From: an uncultured Bacteroidia bacterium
Lineage (GTDB): Bacteria > Bacteroidota > Bacteroidia > Bacteroidales > UBA932
Assembly: GCA_902788175.1 (NCBI GenBank)
Contig: CADAJF010000019.1
Location: forward strand, 1-44,150
Reading direction: 5' to 3'
Length of the DNA stretch: 44,150 nt
Every line of letters starts with the position of its first letter. Positions within the stretch are counted from its first letter, which is position 1. Under the pieces are notes generated by a model. It had not been told where the DNA came from. It made no database searches and was given only the letters and a program-made list of their open reading frames with translations. Both the position numbers and the translations under genes were made by a program. Below, piece by piece: positions 7,405 through 15,181 of this stretch.

Positions 7405-9099
7405 TTACAGTTCGATGTGTTTTTCAACCTCTTCCACTACTTCTTTCTCCAGGGCAAGAGCTTCGGTGACAATGGTATCGGCGCGCTCCAGCAGCGGGAG
7501 GGCGGGGGTTTTGTCCTCCAGGCCGGCGCAGTTGATGCGTACGTTCAGGCGTGCACCCTTGATGCCTGCAACGGCGGCAAGGGCGGCCACACCGGCATCC
7601 GATGCACTGGCGGGATTGCCTTTGCGGGCCATCTGCAGGGCCAGCGGAAGGGTCTTCAGGGCAGCCTCCATGGTCTGGAGCGGAACCTGGGCGGCGTAGA
7701 GGGTGGCCTCTTCCATGGCCTTGGCGCGGGCGGCCTTCTCCTCATCTGTGCCCTTGGGCATGGAGAATACGTCCATGATGCGGTTGAAGGCGGCGGTGTC
7801 TTCATCGATGAGGTGGAGCAGCTGGTCCAGCAGCAGCTGGCCCTGCTCTGCCACATCCGAGAACTCTTTCCAGCGGTCGTCCCAGCCGCGCTTGTGCGAG
7901 GACAGGTTGGCTACCATGGTGGCCAGCGCCGCTGCGAAGGCGCCCATGCAGGCCGACACGGAGCCGCCGCCGGGGGCTGCGCTCTCCGAGGCTGTCTCCC
8001 GTGCAAAGCCTTCCACCGTCATGTCCACAAGGCCCTTGCGGCCTTCGTCTTCCATCAGGTATTCGATGACCTTTTCCTTGGCGTTGAAGGGCTTGAGATC
8101 ATCCAGGGACATGCTTTTGACGGCAATCTTCATTATCTCTTCCTCGCTGATGCCCAGGGAACGCTGCTGCTTTTCCAGGTAGAACTTGCCGGCCTCCAGG
8201 AGCACTTTCTTGGGAACCAGGCCCACAATCTCCGCTCCGGTGACCTTGAGGCCGCGGACGGCAGCTGCACGGCAGACTTCTTCGTAGGCGACGTGCAGGG
8301 GAGTGGTGTCAATGTCCGTGATGTTCATGGAAACCTGGGCAATGCCGTATTCATCGATGTACCAGCCGATGGCCTTGCAACCCTTCAGGGTGCCGGGAAT
8401 CCAGAGCTGCCTGCCGTTCTCGTCCTTGAGAAGCTTGCCGGTGAGCGAGCCGCCCTCGCGGGCCTTGCGGCCTTTCTCCCTGACGTCGAAGGCAACGGCC
8501 ATGGCGCGGCGGGTGCTGGTGGTATTGAGATTGTAGTTGACGGCCACCAGGAAATTGCGGGCGCCCACGTTGGTGGCACCGGCTTTCTGGGCTACCTCGT
8601 CCCAGTCGCCGCCGAAGTCCGGCTTGCGGCGGGGGTCTCCCATCTTCTCCGGAAGGGCCTCATATTCGCCTTCCCGGCAAACGGCCAGGTTCCTGCGTTC
8701 CGGGGTAAAGGCTGCGGCCTCATAGCAGTAGCAGGGGATGCCCAGTTCCTTGTAAAGGCGCTCTGCAATGCCGCGGGCAAGCTGCGCACATTCTTCCAGG
8801 GTGATACCGGCAACGGGGATGAGGGGCAGTACGTCCGTGGCGCCGCTGCGGGGATGGGCTCCGTGGTGAACGCGCATGTCAATCAGTTCCTGCGCTTTGG
8901 CGGCGCCGCGGAAAGCGGCCTCGCACACGGGCTCCGGTTCTCCCACAAAGGTGACCACCGTACGGTTGGTGGCTTCACCGGGGTCTACATCCAATACTTT
9001 TACACCTTCTACGGTTTTGATGGCCGCCACAATGGCGTCAATCACGCTTTTGTCGCGTCCCTCGCTGAAATTGGGGACGCATTCTACGAGTTGTCTCAT
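7405..9099 (-). CDS. ftcD: Bifunctional glutamate formimidoyltransferase / formimidoyl-THF cyclodeaminase
   Basis: 564 residues. The N-terminal part (about 1-320, starting MRQLVECVPNFSEGRD) is the formiminotransferase, moving the formimino group of formiminoglutamate to tetrahydrofolate and releasing glutamate. The C-terminal part (about 350-564, with SAAPGGGSVSACMGAFAAAL) is the cyclodeaminase giving 5,10-methenyl-THF and ammonia. The fusion resembles the animal FTCD layout and explains why no separate hutG, hutF or fchA is present. I chose the ATG at 9099 because the conserved family start is there; the in-frame extension to 9165 runs into the promoter. First gene of the hut operon, 22 bases after a -7 box. 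Confidence 0.96.
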   Translation of the reverse strand: MRQLVECVPNFSEGRDKSVIDAIVAAIKTVEGVKVLDVDPGEATNRTVVTFVGEPEPVCEAAFRGAAKAQELIDMRVHHGAHPRSGATDVLPLIPVAGITLEECAQLARGIAERLYKELGIPCYCYEAAAFTPERRNLAVCREGEYEALPEKMGDPRRKPDFGGDWDEVAQKAGATNVGARNFLVAVNYNLNTTSTRRAMAVAFDVREKGRKAREGGSLTGKLLKDENGRQLWIPGTLKGCKAIGWYIDEYGIAQVSMNITDIDTTPLHVAYEEVCRAAAVRGLKVTGAEIVGLVPKKVLLEAGKFYLEKQQRSLGISEEEIMKIAVKSMSLDDLKPFNAKEKVIEYLMEDEGRKGLVDMTVEGFARETASESAAPGGGSVSACMGAFAAALATMVANLSSHKRGWDDRWKEFSDVAEQGQLLLDQLLHLIDEDTAAFNRIMDVFSMPKGTDEEKAARAKAMEEATLYAAQVPLQTMEAALKTLPLALQMARKGNPASASDAGVAALAAVAGIKGARLNVRINCAGLEDKTPALPLLERADTIVTEALALEKEVVEEVEKHIEL

Positions 9100-9121
9100 G
9101 GTCACAGTTTTAATGCGGACC

Positions 9122-9153
9122 CAAAGGTAGCAATTCTTTGGGAGACTGCCAAA
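9122..9153 (-). promoter_or_regulatory. Promoter of the hut operon
   Basis: On the minus strand TTTG (9150-9153), a 20-base spacer and TACCTTTG (9122-9129) match the Bacteroidetes -33/-7 consensus exactly. Two overlapping small palindromes cover the -33 region: ACTGCC-AAA-GGCAGT (9145-9159) and CTTTGG-N7-CCAAAG (9136-9154). They are candidates for an operator. No hut regulator gene is in the window. Confidence 0.8.
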
Positions 9154-9177
9154 GGCAGTGTGCAATTATTCGCTGTG

Positions 9178-9972
9178 CTAAAGGGTAAGAAGGGGAGAGA
9201 CGACGCCGCGGCGAAGGACGCGAAGATGGATGCTTCCCGGAGCGGCACCGGCGGCGGCAAGGGCCTCACGGGCACTTTCGTAGGCCAGTTCGGGCGTGTT
9301 GTTGTTGCCGCTCAGGTGGCAGAGGAAAAGGTTCCTCAGGCCCGGATGCAGGAACTTGCCGATGGCCGCGGCGCAGGCGTCATTGGAGAGGTGCCCGATA
9401 CCGTGGCTGATGCGGTTTTTCAGAATCTGCGGGTAGTCTCCGCCCAGGAGCATGTCCACGTCGTAGTTGGATTCAATCACCACGGTAGAGGCCTGGGAGG
9501 CCCATTTGAGCGCTTCTTCGGTGGCGTGCCCCATGTCTGTCATCAGGACAAAGAGCTCTTCCCCGCAGCGGATGGCAAAGCCCAGGCACTGGGTGGCATC
9601 GTGCGGAACCACGAAGTACTGGACGTCGAAATCGGCGGTGACGGGGTTCCAGATGCCTGCTTCCAGGTTTTGCCGGCAGGGGCCTATCCACTCCCGCGTG
9701 AAAGGATGGCGCAGCAGGGCTTCGTGCAGGGTGGGCGTGGTCCAGACCGGCACTCCCACCCGCTTGCAGAAAGAGCCCAGCGAGCGGATATGGTCTCCGT
9801 GGTCGTGGGTAACCAGGATGGCCGATATCTCCGGAAGGGACAGATGCAGGCTTTCCAGCTCCTTTTTCACGCGGCGTATGCTTACGCCGGCGTCAATCAG
9901 GATGCCCGACGTGGGCCCCAGCAGCAGGTAGCAGTTGCCGCAGCTTCCGCTGGAAAAACTCACAAAGCGCAT
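9178..9972 (-). CDS. MBL-fold metallo-hydrolase, WalJ/YycJ-like
   Basis: 264 residues. The family signature SSGSCGNCYLL near the N-terminus and the HxHxDH metal site (H56, H58, D60, H61 in VTHDHGDH) place it with WalJ/YycJ-type beta-lactamase-fold hydrolases, thought to act as DNA exonucleases. Further ligand motifs are MTDMGHA, ESNYD and LCHLSGNN. The ATG at 9972 shares its A with the TGA of the upstream TPR gene (TGATG), and an AGGAGG lies 9-14 bases upstream, one of the few clear Shine-Dalgarno sequences in the window. The gene ends 25 bp before the hut promoter with no terminator in between. Confidence 0.88.
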   Translation of the reverse strand: MRFVSFSSGSCGNCYLLLGPTSGILIDAGVSIRRVKKELESLHLSLPEISAILVTHDHGDHIRSLGSFCKRVGVPVWTTPTLHEALLRHPFTREWIGPCRQNLEAGIWNPVTADFDVQYFVVPHDATQCLGFAIRCGEELFVLMTDMGHATEEALKWASQASTVVIESNYDVDMLLGGDYPQILKNRISHGIGHLSNDACAAAIGKFLHPGLRNLFLCHLSGNNNTPELAYESAREALAAAGAAPGSIHLRVLRRGVVSPLLTL

Positions 9973-11963
9973 CACGGGCGGTCCTCCTTTTCACAGTAGC
10001 GGGAAATGACCTCATAGGAGCCCTCTACGCCCAGTTCCCCGGCGCGAGAGAGGTCTATGCAGCCTTTCTCCTTGTCTTTCAGGTAGATGAGCACCAGCCC
10101 CCGGTTAAAGTAGGCGTTCCCCAGCCAGGGGTACAGTCGGAGGGCTTTGTCGTAGCTTTCAATGGCCTGGACAAAGCGTGAGCTGAGGCAGTAGAGATTG
10201 CCCAGGTTGAACTGGATGTAGGGGAAGGAGGGCAGCAGCGCCGCCGCGGCTTCCATGTCCTGGAGCGCCTCCGTGTAGTCGTATTCGCGGGTGACCTGCT
10301 CCCTTACGCGGGCACGGGTATTTCCTTTGTCATCCATGGTGAGCGTCTGCACGTTGGACTCGAAGGAGGCGATAAAGGCTATCATGTCTGCCCGGAGGGC
10401 GCCGCGGTTCATCAGGTAAAATGCCTTGTAGTAAGCTGCATAGGGATCTTCGCTTTCCTCTTCCACTGCCTGGGAGAAATGCACCAGGGCCGTGGAGTAC
10501 TGCTTGAGTCCTACTTCCTGCAGCCCCTTGAAGAACGGGCTTTCCACTGCCTGCGACAGCATCTCCGGCGTTGCCTGCGCCTCCTCGGTGCCGATCTGCA
10601 GCGGCAGCGGGGCCTGGGCCAGGAAGTTGTCCAGGAGTTTGTTCTCGTAGCGGTGCTGCAGTGCGTAATTGGCATGGTCCTGCTTTTGGGTGAGGACAAA
10701 GCGGTACATGGGCTTGAGGTTGATGTCAACGTCCCGGTGGCGGAGCATCTCGTCCTCGAAGCCGCCGCCGCGGGCGAAATCGGCGTCCAGGGCCAGCAGG
10801 CTGCTGTATTTGCGGGTGGTGTCGGAGAAATCGGCGCCTCCGGCGGTGGCCTTTTCATATTCCGCCACCTTGGTACGGGCGGTGCGGTAGTCTTCCTTGG
10901 AGGCGCGCGTCATGCCCAGCTGCAGTTCCACGAAGGCGCGGTTCATGTAGGCCTTGGCAAAGTCCGGGTACAGCTCGATGGCTTTGTTGTAGTCTGCCAG
11001 GGCATCGTCCCAGCGCTGCATCTCGATGAAAAAGCCGGCGCGGTTGAAATAGGCCAGCACATTGCCGGGGTTGATGGCCAGCACGCGGTCCATGTCCGAG
11101 AGGGCACCCTGGTAGTCGCCCACCTGGGCGCTCAGGAGGCTTCGGTTGTAGAGGGTGAGGGCGTTGCCGGGCTCATACTTGAGGACGGTGTTGAGGTCCT
11201 GCATGGCGGCGTTCAGGTTGCCGGTTTCGCTGTGGACGATGGCGCGCTGGAAATAGCCCAGGGTAAGGGTGGAATCCAGTTCTACGGCACGGTCCAGGTC
11301 CTGCAGGGCCTCGTTGAACTCTTTGCGGGCGGCCTTGAGGCTGCCGCGGCGGATATAGCCTTCAGGCTCAAAACGGTCCAGGCGGATGGCGTGGTTATAG
11401 TCCGCCAGGGCCTTGGTGGTGTCTCCCAGGAAAAGGTAGGAGGCGCCGCGGTTCAGGTAGGACGAGGGGTCCTTGGGCTCCCGGCGGATGTATTTGTTGA
11501 AATCCTCTACGGCGCGCTCGAACTGGCGGCTCAGGAAATAAGTGACGCCCCGGGTAAAATAGAGGCCGGAAGAGCCGGGGCGCAGCTCGATGGCGCGTTC
11601 CAGGTCCTGGAGGGCTTCGTCGTACTGGCCGGTGCGGCTCTGGGTGATGGCGCGGTAGTGGAAGCCGGAGGTAAAGACAGGGTTCAGGCGCACGGCTGTG
11701 GAGAAATCCGCCTTGGCGCCGCGGATGTCTCCCAGGTTGTACTTCGCTACGCCGCGGAAAAAGAAGGTCCAGTAGTCTGTAGAGTCCAGCTGGGCCAGGA
11801 TGTTGAAGTTGGAGATGGCCTCGTTGAGCCTGCCGTCCTGCAGGGCGGTGCGTCCGCGGAAGGAGAAGACGTCTTTGTCGTACTGGGCACGAGCGCAGGG
11901 CGCCAGCGTCAGGGCGGCAAAAAGTAGGAGTATCCGGATGCTTCTTGACAAAATAATTTTCAT
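9972..11963 (-). CDS. Secreted TPR-repeat protein
   Basis: 663 residues. The start at 11963 gives a clean signal peptide: MKIILSRSIRILLLF, hydrophobic core, cleavage after CARA before QYDKD. Any longer reading has an implausible N-terminus that crosses the divergent gene. About nine tandem 34-residue TPR units cover roughly 25-360 (repeated YxxRGxxxxxxGxxxxAxxDxxxAIxLxP). A less regular middle segment follows, then two or three more TPRs near the C-terminus. TPR arrays are protein-interaction scaffolds; the partner is unknown. It is transcribed with the metallo-hydrolase through a TGATG overlap and divergently from the M28-like gene 31 bp away. Confidence 0.88.
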   Translation of the reverse strand: MKIILSRSIRILLLFAALTLAPCARAQYDKDVFSFRGRTALQDGRLNEAISNFNILAQLDSTDYWTFFFRGVAKYNLGDIRGAKADFSTAVRLNPVFTSGFHYRAITQSRTGQYDEALQDLERAIELRPGSSGLYFTRGVTYFLSRQFERAVEDFNKYIRREPKDPSSYLNRGASYLFLGDTTKALADYNHAIRLDRFEPEGYIRRGSLKAARKEFNEALQDLDRAVELDSTLTLGYFQRAIVHSETGNLNAAMQDLNTVLKYEPGNALTLYNRSLLSAQVGDYQGALSDMDRVLAINPGNVLAYFNRAGFFIEMQRWDDALADYNKAIELYPDFAKAYMNRAFVELQLGMTRASKEDYRTARTKVAEYEKATAGGADFSDTTRKYSSLLALDADFARGGGFEDEMLRHRDVDINLKPMYRFVLTQKQDHANYALQHRYENKLLDNFLAQAPLPLQIGTEEAQATPEMLSQAVESPFFKGLQEVGLKQYSTALVHFSQAVEEESEDPYAAYYKAFYLMNRGALRADMIAFIASFESNVQTLTMDDKGNTRARVREQVTREYDYTEALQDMEAAAALLPSFPYIQFNLGNLYCLSSRFVQAIESYDKALRLYPWLGNAYFNRGLVLIYLKDKEKGCIDLSRAGELGVEGSYEVISRYCEKEDRP

Positions 11964-11980
11964 TTCCGCGGTGAAATAGC

Positions 11981-11988
11981 TAATTTCG
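11981..11988 (+). promoter_or_regulatory. -7 box directly at the start of the M28-like gene
   Basis: TAATTTCG ends six bases before the ATG at 11995, and TTTT lies 20 bases upstream of it at 11957-11960. If this box works as usual the transcript would begin at or next to the start codon (leaderless). Confidence 0.5.
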
Positions 11989-11994
11989 CGCCAA

Positions 11995-12987
11995 ATGACA
12001 AAGATAGGAAAATTTTTAATGATATTGCTGCTGGGGGTATATGTTCCGGCGGCGGCACAGGGAGGGCGGTACCGGATCAGTCCCAAAAACGCGGAGACGG
12101 TCCTTTCTGCGGAGCATATCCGCAGCAGCGTGGAGTACCTCTGCCAGCCTTCCCTGGGAGGGCGCGCCTTTGGCAGCGAAGGCAACCGGAAAGTGGCGGC
12201 GTGGCTGGAAAAGGAGTTCATGGACCTGCAGCTGGAGCCTATGGGAGGCGCCTGGATGCACGGCTTTCGCAGCGCCGGTGTCTGGGGGCGGAACATCGTG
12301 GGCCTGGTTCCGGGATCGGCCAAACCTTCCCGCTACGTGGTGGTGATGGCGCATTTTGACAACCTGGGCACCCTGGGAGGCCAGCTGTATCCCGGGGCCG
12401 ACAGCAACGCTTCCGGCGCAGCTGCCCTGCTGGAACTGGCGCGGATGTTCACCCACATGCGCAGCTGCCGCAAAACCTACGGCTGCGGGCTCATTTTTGC
12501 CGCGCTGGACGGGAAGGAAAAAGACCTGGCCGGTGCCGCGGACCTTTGGCGCGTCATCAAGGAAGGCCGCCTCAAGGACCCTGTGAGCGGGGAAGCTGTG
12601 GATCCGACGCAGATAGTGCTGGCCGTAAACCTGGACCAGCTGGGCACCTCGCTGGCGCCCCTTACCAAGGGGAATCCCAACTACCTGATGATGCTCTCGG
12701 AGGCCGCTACGGGGCGGCGCAGCAGCCTGGAGGCCGCGAACCGGGACCAGGGAATAGGCCTGGAACTGGGCTACGACTATTACGGCAGCAAGGACTTTAC
12801 CAATCTTTTCTACCGCCGCATTTCCAGCCAGCGGGTATTCCTGGAGCAGGGGATTCCTGCCGTCATGTTCACTTCCGGCATCACCCTCAACAACAACAAG
12901 ACCACCGACACCCCGGATACGCTGGACTACGCCCTCCTGCGAAAACGCATCCAGCTCATCTTCTACTGGCTGGACAAGGTGCTTTAG
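11995..12987 (+). CDS. Secreted M28-family peptidase-like protein with altered active site
   Basis: 330 residues with a signal peptide (cleavage near AAA-QGG at 21-22). The fold signature of M28 aminopeptidases or glutaminyl cyclases is clear: VVVMAHFDN (H120, D122), PGADSNASGAAALLELAR (D136), NLDQLG (D214) and TDTPDTLDY near 304-312. Two catalytic positions differ from the family. The usual Glu-Glu pair is K174-E175 in LDGKEKDLAG, so the general-base Glu is Lys, and the last metal-binding His seems to be Asn (NNNKTTDT, 299-306). It may bind rather than cleave peptides. Convergent with the gene ending at 12991, three bases away. Confidence 0.85.
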   Translation: MTKIGKFLMILLLGVYVPAAAQGGRYRISPKNAETVLSAEHIRSSVEYLCQPSLGGRAFGSEGNRKVAAWLEKEFMDLQLEPMGGAWMHGFRSAGVWGRNIVGLVPGSAKPSRYVVVMAHFDNLGTLGGQLYPGADSNASGAAALLELARMFTHMRSCRKTYGCGLIFAALDGKEKDLAGAADLWRVIKEGRLKDPVSGEAVDPTQIVLAVNLDQLGTSLAPLTKGNPNYLMMLSEAATGRRSSLEAANRDQGIGLELGYDYYGSKDFTNLFYRRISSQRVFLEQGIPAVMFTSGITLNNNKTTDTPDTLDYALLRKRIQLIFYWLDKVL

Positions 12988-12990
12988 GAC

Positions 12991-13785
12991 CTATTGCAAA
13001 TTCTTCTGCCGCTGCTTCAAGGCGCTTTTGAGGGCATTGGAGGCGCGCATCTTGCGCATGGTCCCCTGGGCCACCTGGAAACTGCCCATCAGTTCTTTCA
13101 GATCCTCGGGGGTATAACTGGGGTATAGAAGGGCTACTTCGCGGGCAAAAAGGTCCAGCTGGTCGCCTACGCTAAGGGGGTAGTTGTCGTCCCCGAAAAA
13201 GCTCTCTGTCCAGCGGAAAAGATCCAGTTTCTCCCTTACCAGGGCTTCCCGGGCGGCGGGGTCTGTGCCGCCTTCCGGGGCCGTCCAGTCCAGTTTTTGC
13301 AGCCAGACAGCGCGGACGGGGCGTTCCCCGGCGCATGCAAGGACGGTGGAGAGGGGCTGGAGGGAGCCATCGGCGCGGAGAACGGCTTTTTCCCTGAGGC
13401 GCGGAGTGCGGAAAACGAAGCTTGAGAGCGGAGCCTGAGCATCAGAGGCGATGCAACGCTGGAAGATAGTCCGGGTGCTGGCCTTGCGGGGGAAGGGCTT
13501 CTGGCCCAGGATGTTCACGTGATACACGTCAAAGTCCGGATGCCTGCGTGCGGCGCGAAGGATCCGCCCCACAAACGACTTGTCCGGCAGGGCACCGGGC
13601 TCCAGCAGGCAGACCAGCTCCTCCTGCACCTGCTGCCAGTTTCCGTGACGAAACTGGAGCTGCGCCTGGTAATCCGGCTCTGCCGGGTCATCGGCGGGAA
13701 GATACACCGTAAAATCCTTGCATTTTTGCAGCGCGAGCGCCCCCAGGAGCCTGTCGTCGCCTTTCTGAAGAACAATTCCTAACAT
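12991..13785 (-). CDS. Conserved-looking protein, possibly glycosyltransferase GT-A-like
   Basis: 264 residues, cytoplasmic, no signal or membrane segment. I do not firmly recognise it. The layout hints at a degenerate GT2-type glycosyltransferase: an early CLLEPGALPDKSFVGRILRA stretch followed by HPDFDVYHVNIL resembles the central strand and acceptor part of GT-A folds, but a DxD motif is not visible. The C-terminal 90 residues are helical and basic at the end (MRKMRASNALKSALKQRQKN). It is the last gene after recQ and the MATE transporter, one base after the MATE stop codon, so it is co-transcribed with them. Confidence 0.55.
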   Translation of the reverse strand: MLGIVLQKGDDRLLGALALQKCKDFTVYLPADDPAEPDYQAQLQFRHGNWQQVQEELVCLLEPGALPDKSFVGRILRAARRHPDFDVYHVNILGQKPFPRKASTRTIFQRCIASDAQAPLSSFVFRTPRLREKAVLRADGSLQPLSTVLACAGERPVRAVWLQKLDWTAPEGGTDPAAREALVREKLDLFRWTESFFGDDNYPLSVGDQLDLFAREVALLYPSYTPEDLKELMGSFQVAQGTMRKMRASNALKSALKQRQKNLQ

Positions 13786-13786
13786 G

Positions 13787-15181
13787 TTATTGCTTGTTTA
13801 TCGATTTGTATCGCAAATTGGCGGGGAGCCAGCGGCCGCGGTAAAGGTGCAGCATGAAGATGGCTCCGCGGAAGGTGAGTTCTACGGCCATGCACATCCA
13901 GAAGCCGGTGAGGCCGTAGATGCGCGTGAGGAAGATGGCCGGGACTATGCGCACCAGCCACATGGAACAGAAGTTCATGATGCTGGGCCACTTGGTGTCG
14001 CCGGCTCCCACGCAGGCGCCGTAGGCCACGATGGAAGCGGCATAACCCAGCTCTGCGAAGGCCTCGATGCGCAGTACGCGGGACCCCAGGCCGATAACCT
14101 CCGCATCCGGGGACAGCAGCCCCATCATCTGCGGGGCGAAGAGGAACATCAGGATGGCCAGAAGGCCCATGATACCCATGGCCAGGAAGGTGGAAATCCA
14201 GGCGAAGCGCCGGGCAAGCCCTCCCCGGCCGGCCCCGACGGACTGGCCTACCAGGGTGGTGGAGGCATCGGCGATGCCGTAACCGGGCATGTAGCAGAAG
14301 CTCTCCGCGGTGATGGCGAAGGAGTTGGCGGCGATGGCGATGGTACCCAGCGGCGCCACAATGACGGTGGAGGCTATGTAGCCGCCCCGCATGAGGATGT
14401 TCTGAAGGGCCATGGGGCCGCTGATGCCCAGTGCCTTCTTGACCACGGGTGCGGTGGGGCGGAAGCTGCCTCTTTCCTGCCTAAGGTTCAGCTCAGGGCT
14501 CTTGAAGACCAGGAAGGAGAACATGGCGATACCGGTAATGAGCTCTGCCAGGCCGCTGCCGATGGCGGCGCCGGTAACGCCCATGTCCAGCACATAGATG
14601 AAGATATAGTTAAAAATCACGTCCAGCACGCACATGCCGATGCTCAGGAGGCTGGGCACCTTCATGTTGCCGCTGGCCTGCAGGATGGCGGCGCACATCC
14701 AGTCCAGCAGCATGGCGGGCATGAAAACGGCCATGATGAAGAAGTAGCGGCTGGCATCCCCGACTATGTCCTCGCCGCCGCCCAGCCAGTGGGGGAGGAA
14801 GGGCGAGATGCCCATGGCAATCAGGGCCAGCAGCACGCTGAAGCCCAGGCCGCACACCAGCGCCTGCCGCAGGACGGAACGGGCGGCGGAGAAATCGTTG
14901 GCGCCTATCAGATGCGCCACCTGCACGGAGAAACCGCTGGTGACGGCCATCCCGAAACCGCCAAACAGCCACAGGCAGGTGGATACCAGGCCGATGGAAG
15001 CCCCCGCCGCCGGCCCCAGATGGCCTACCATGGAGGTGTCTATGTACTGCATCATCACCGAGGACAGCTGCGCCAGGATAGCGGGGTAGCTGAGCATCAG
15101 GCACAGCCGGATTTGCTGTCCCAGGTTCAGGGTGCCGCCGTGGCGGATGCTCCCCAGCAGTATGTCTTTTGTGGCTGCCAT
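13787..15181 (-). CDS. MATE-family multidrug/Na+ efflux transporter
   Basis: 464 residues with about twelve hydrophobic segments in two related halves, as in NorM/DinF-type MATE exporters, which use H+ or Na+ gradients to expel organic cations and other substrates across the inner membrane. Family features include the N-terminal SYPAILAQLSSVMMQYIDTSMVGHLG segment and, in the second half, GYGIADASTTLVGQSVGAGR. The ATG at 15181 shares its A with the recQ stop (TAATG), so translation is coupled to recQ. The substrate cannot be inferred. Confidence 0.93.
   Translation of the reverse strand: MAATKDILLGSIRHGGTLNLGQQIRLCLMLSYPAILAQLSSVMMQYIDTSMVGHLGPAAGASIGLVSTCLWLFGGFGMAVTSGFSVQVAHLIGANDFSAARSVLRQALVCGLGFSVLLALIAMGISPFLPHWLGGGEDIVGDASRYFFIMAVFMPAMLLDWMCAAILQASGNMKVPSLLSIGMCVLDVIFNYIFIYVLDMGVTGAAIGSGLAELITGIAMFSFLVFKSPELNLRQERGSFRPTAPVVKKALGISGPMALQNILMRGGYIASTVIVAPLGTIAIAANSFAITAESFCYMPGYGIADASTTLVGQSVGAGRGGLARRFAWISTFLAMGIMGLLAILMFLFAPQMMGLLSPDAEVIGLGSRVLRIEAFAELGYAASIVAYGACVGAGDTKWPSIMNFCSMWLVRIVPAIFLTRIYGLTGFWMCMAVELTFRGAIFMLHLYRGRWLPANLRYKSINKQ

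Noticed and set aside
5451-7469. Long open frame antisense to hutU (672 codons)
   Set aside because: Same artefact of GC-skewed codons; hutU on the minus strand is certain.
7402-9999. 865-codon frame antisense to ftcD and the metallo-hydrolase
   Set aside because: Covers two clear genes and the hut promoter; composition is not protein-like.
12000-12323. Longer start for the TPR protein reaching to 12323
   Set aside because: The extension runs antisense through the M28-like gene and destroys a clear signal peptide.
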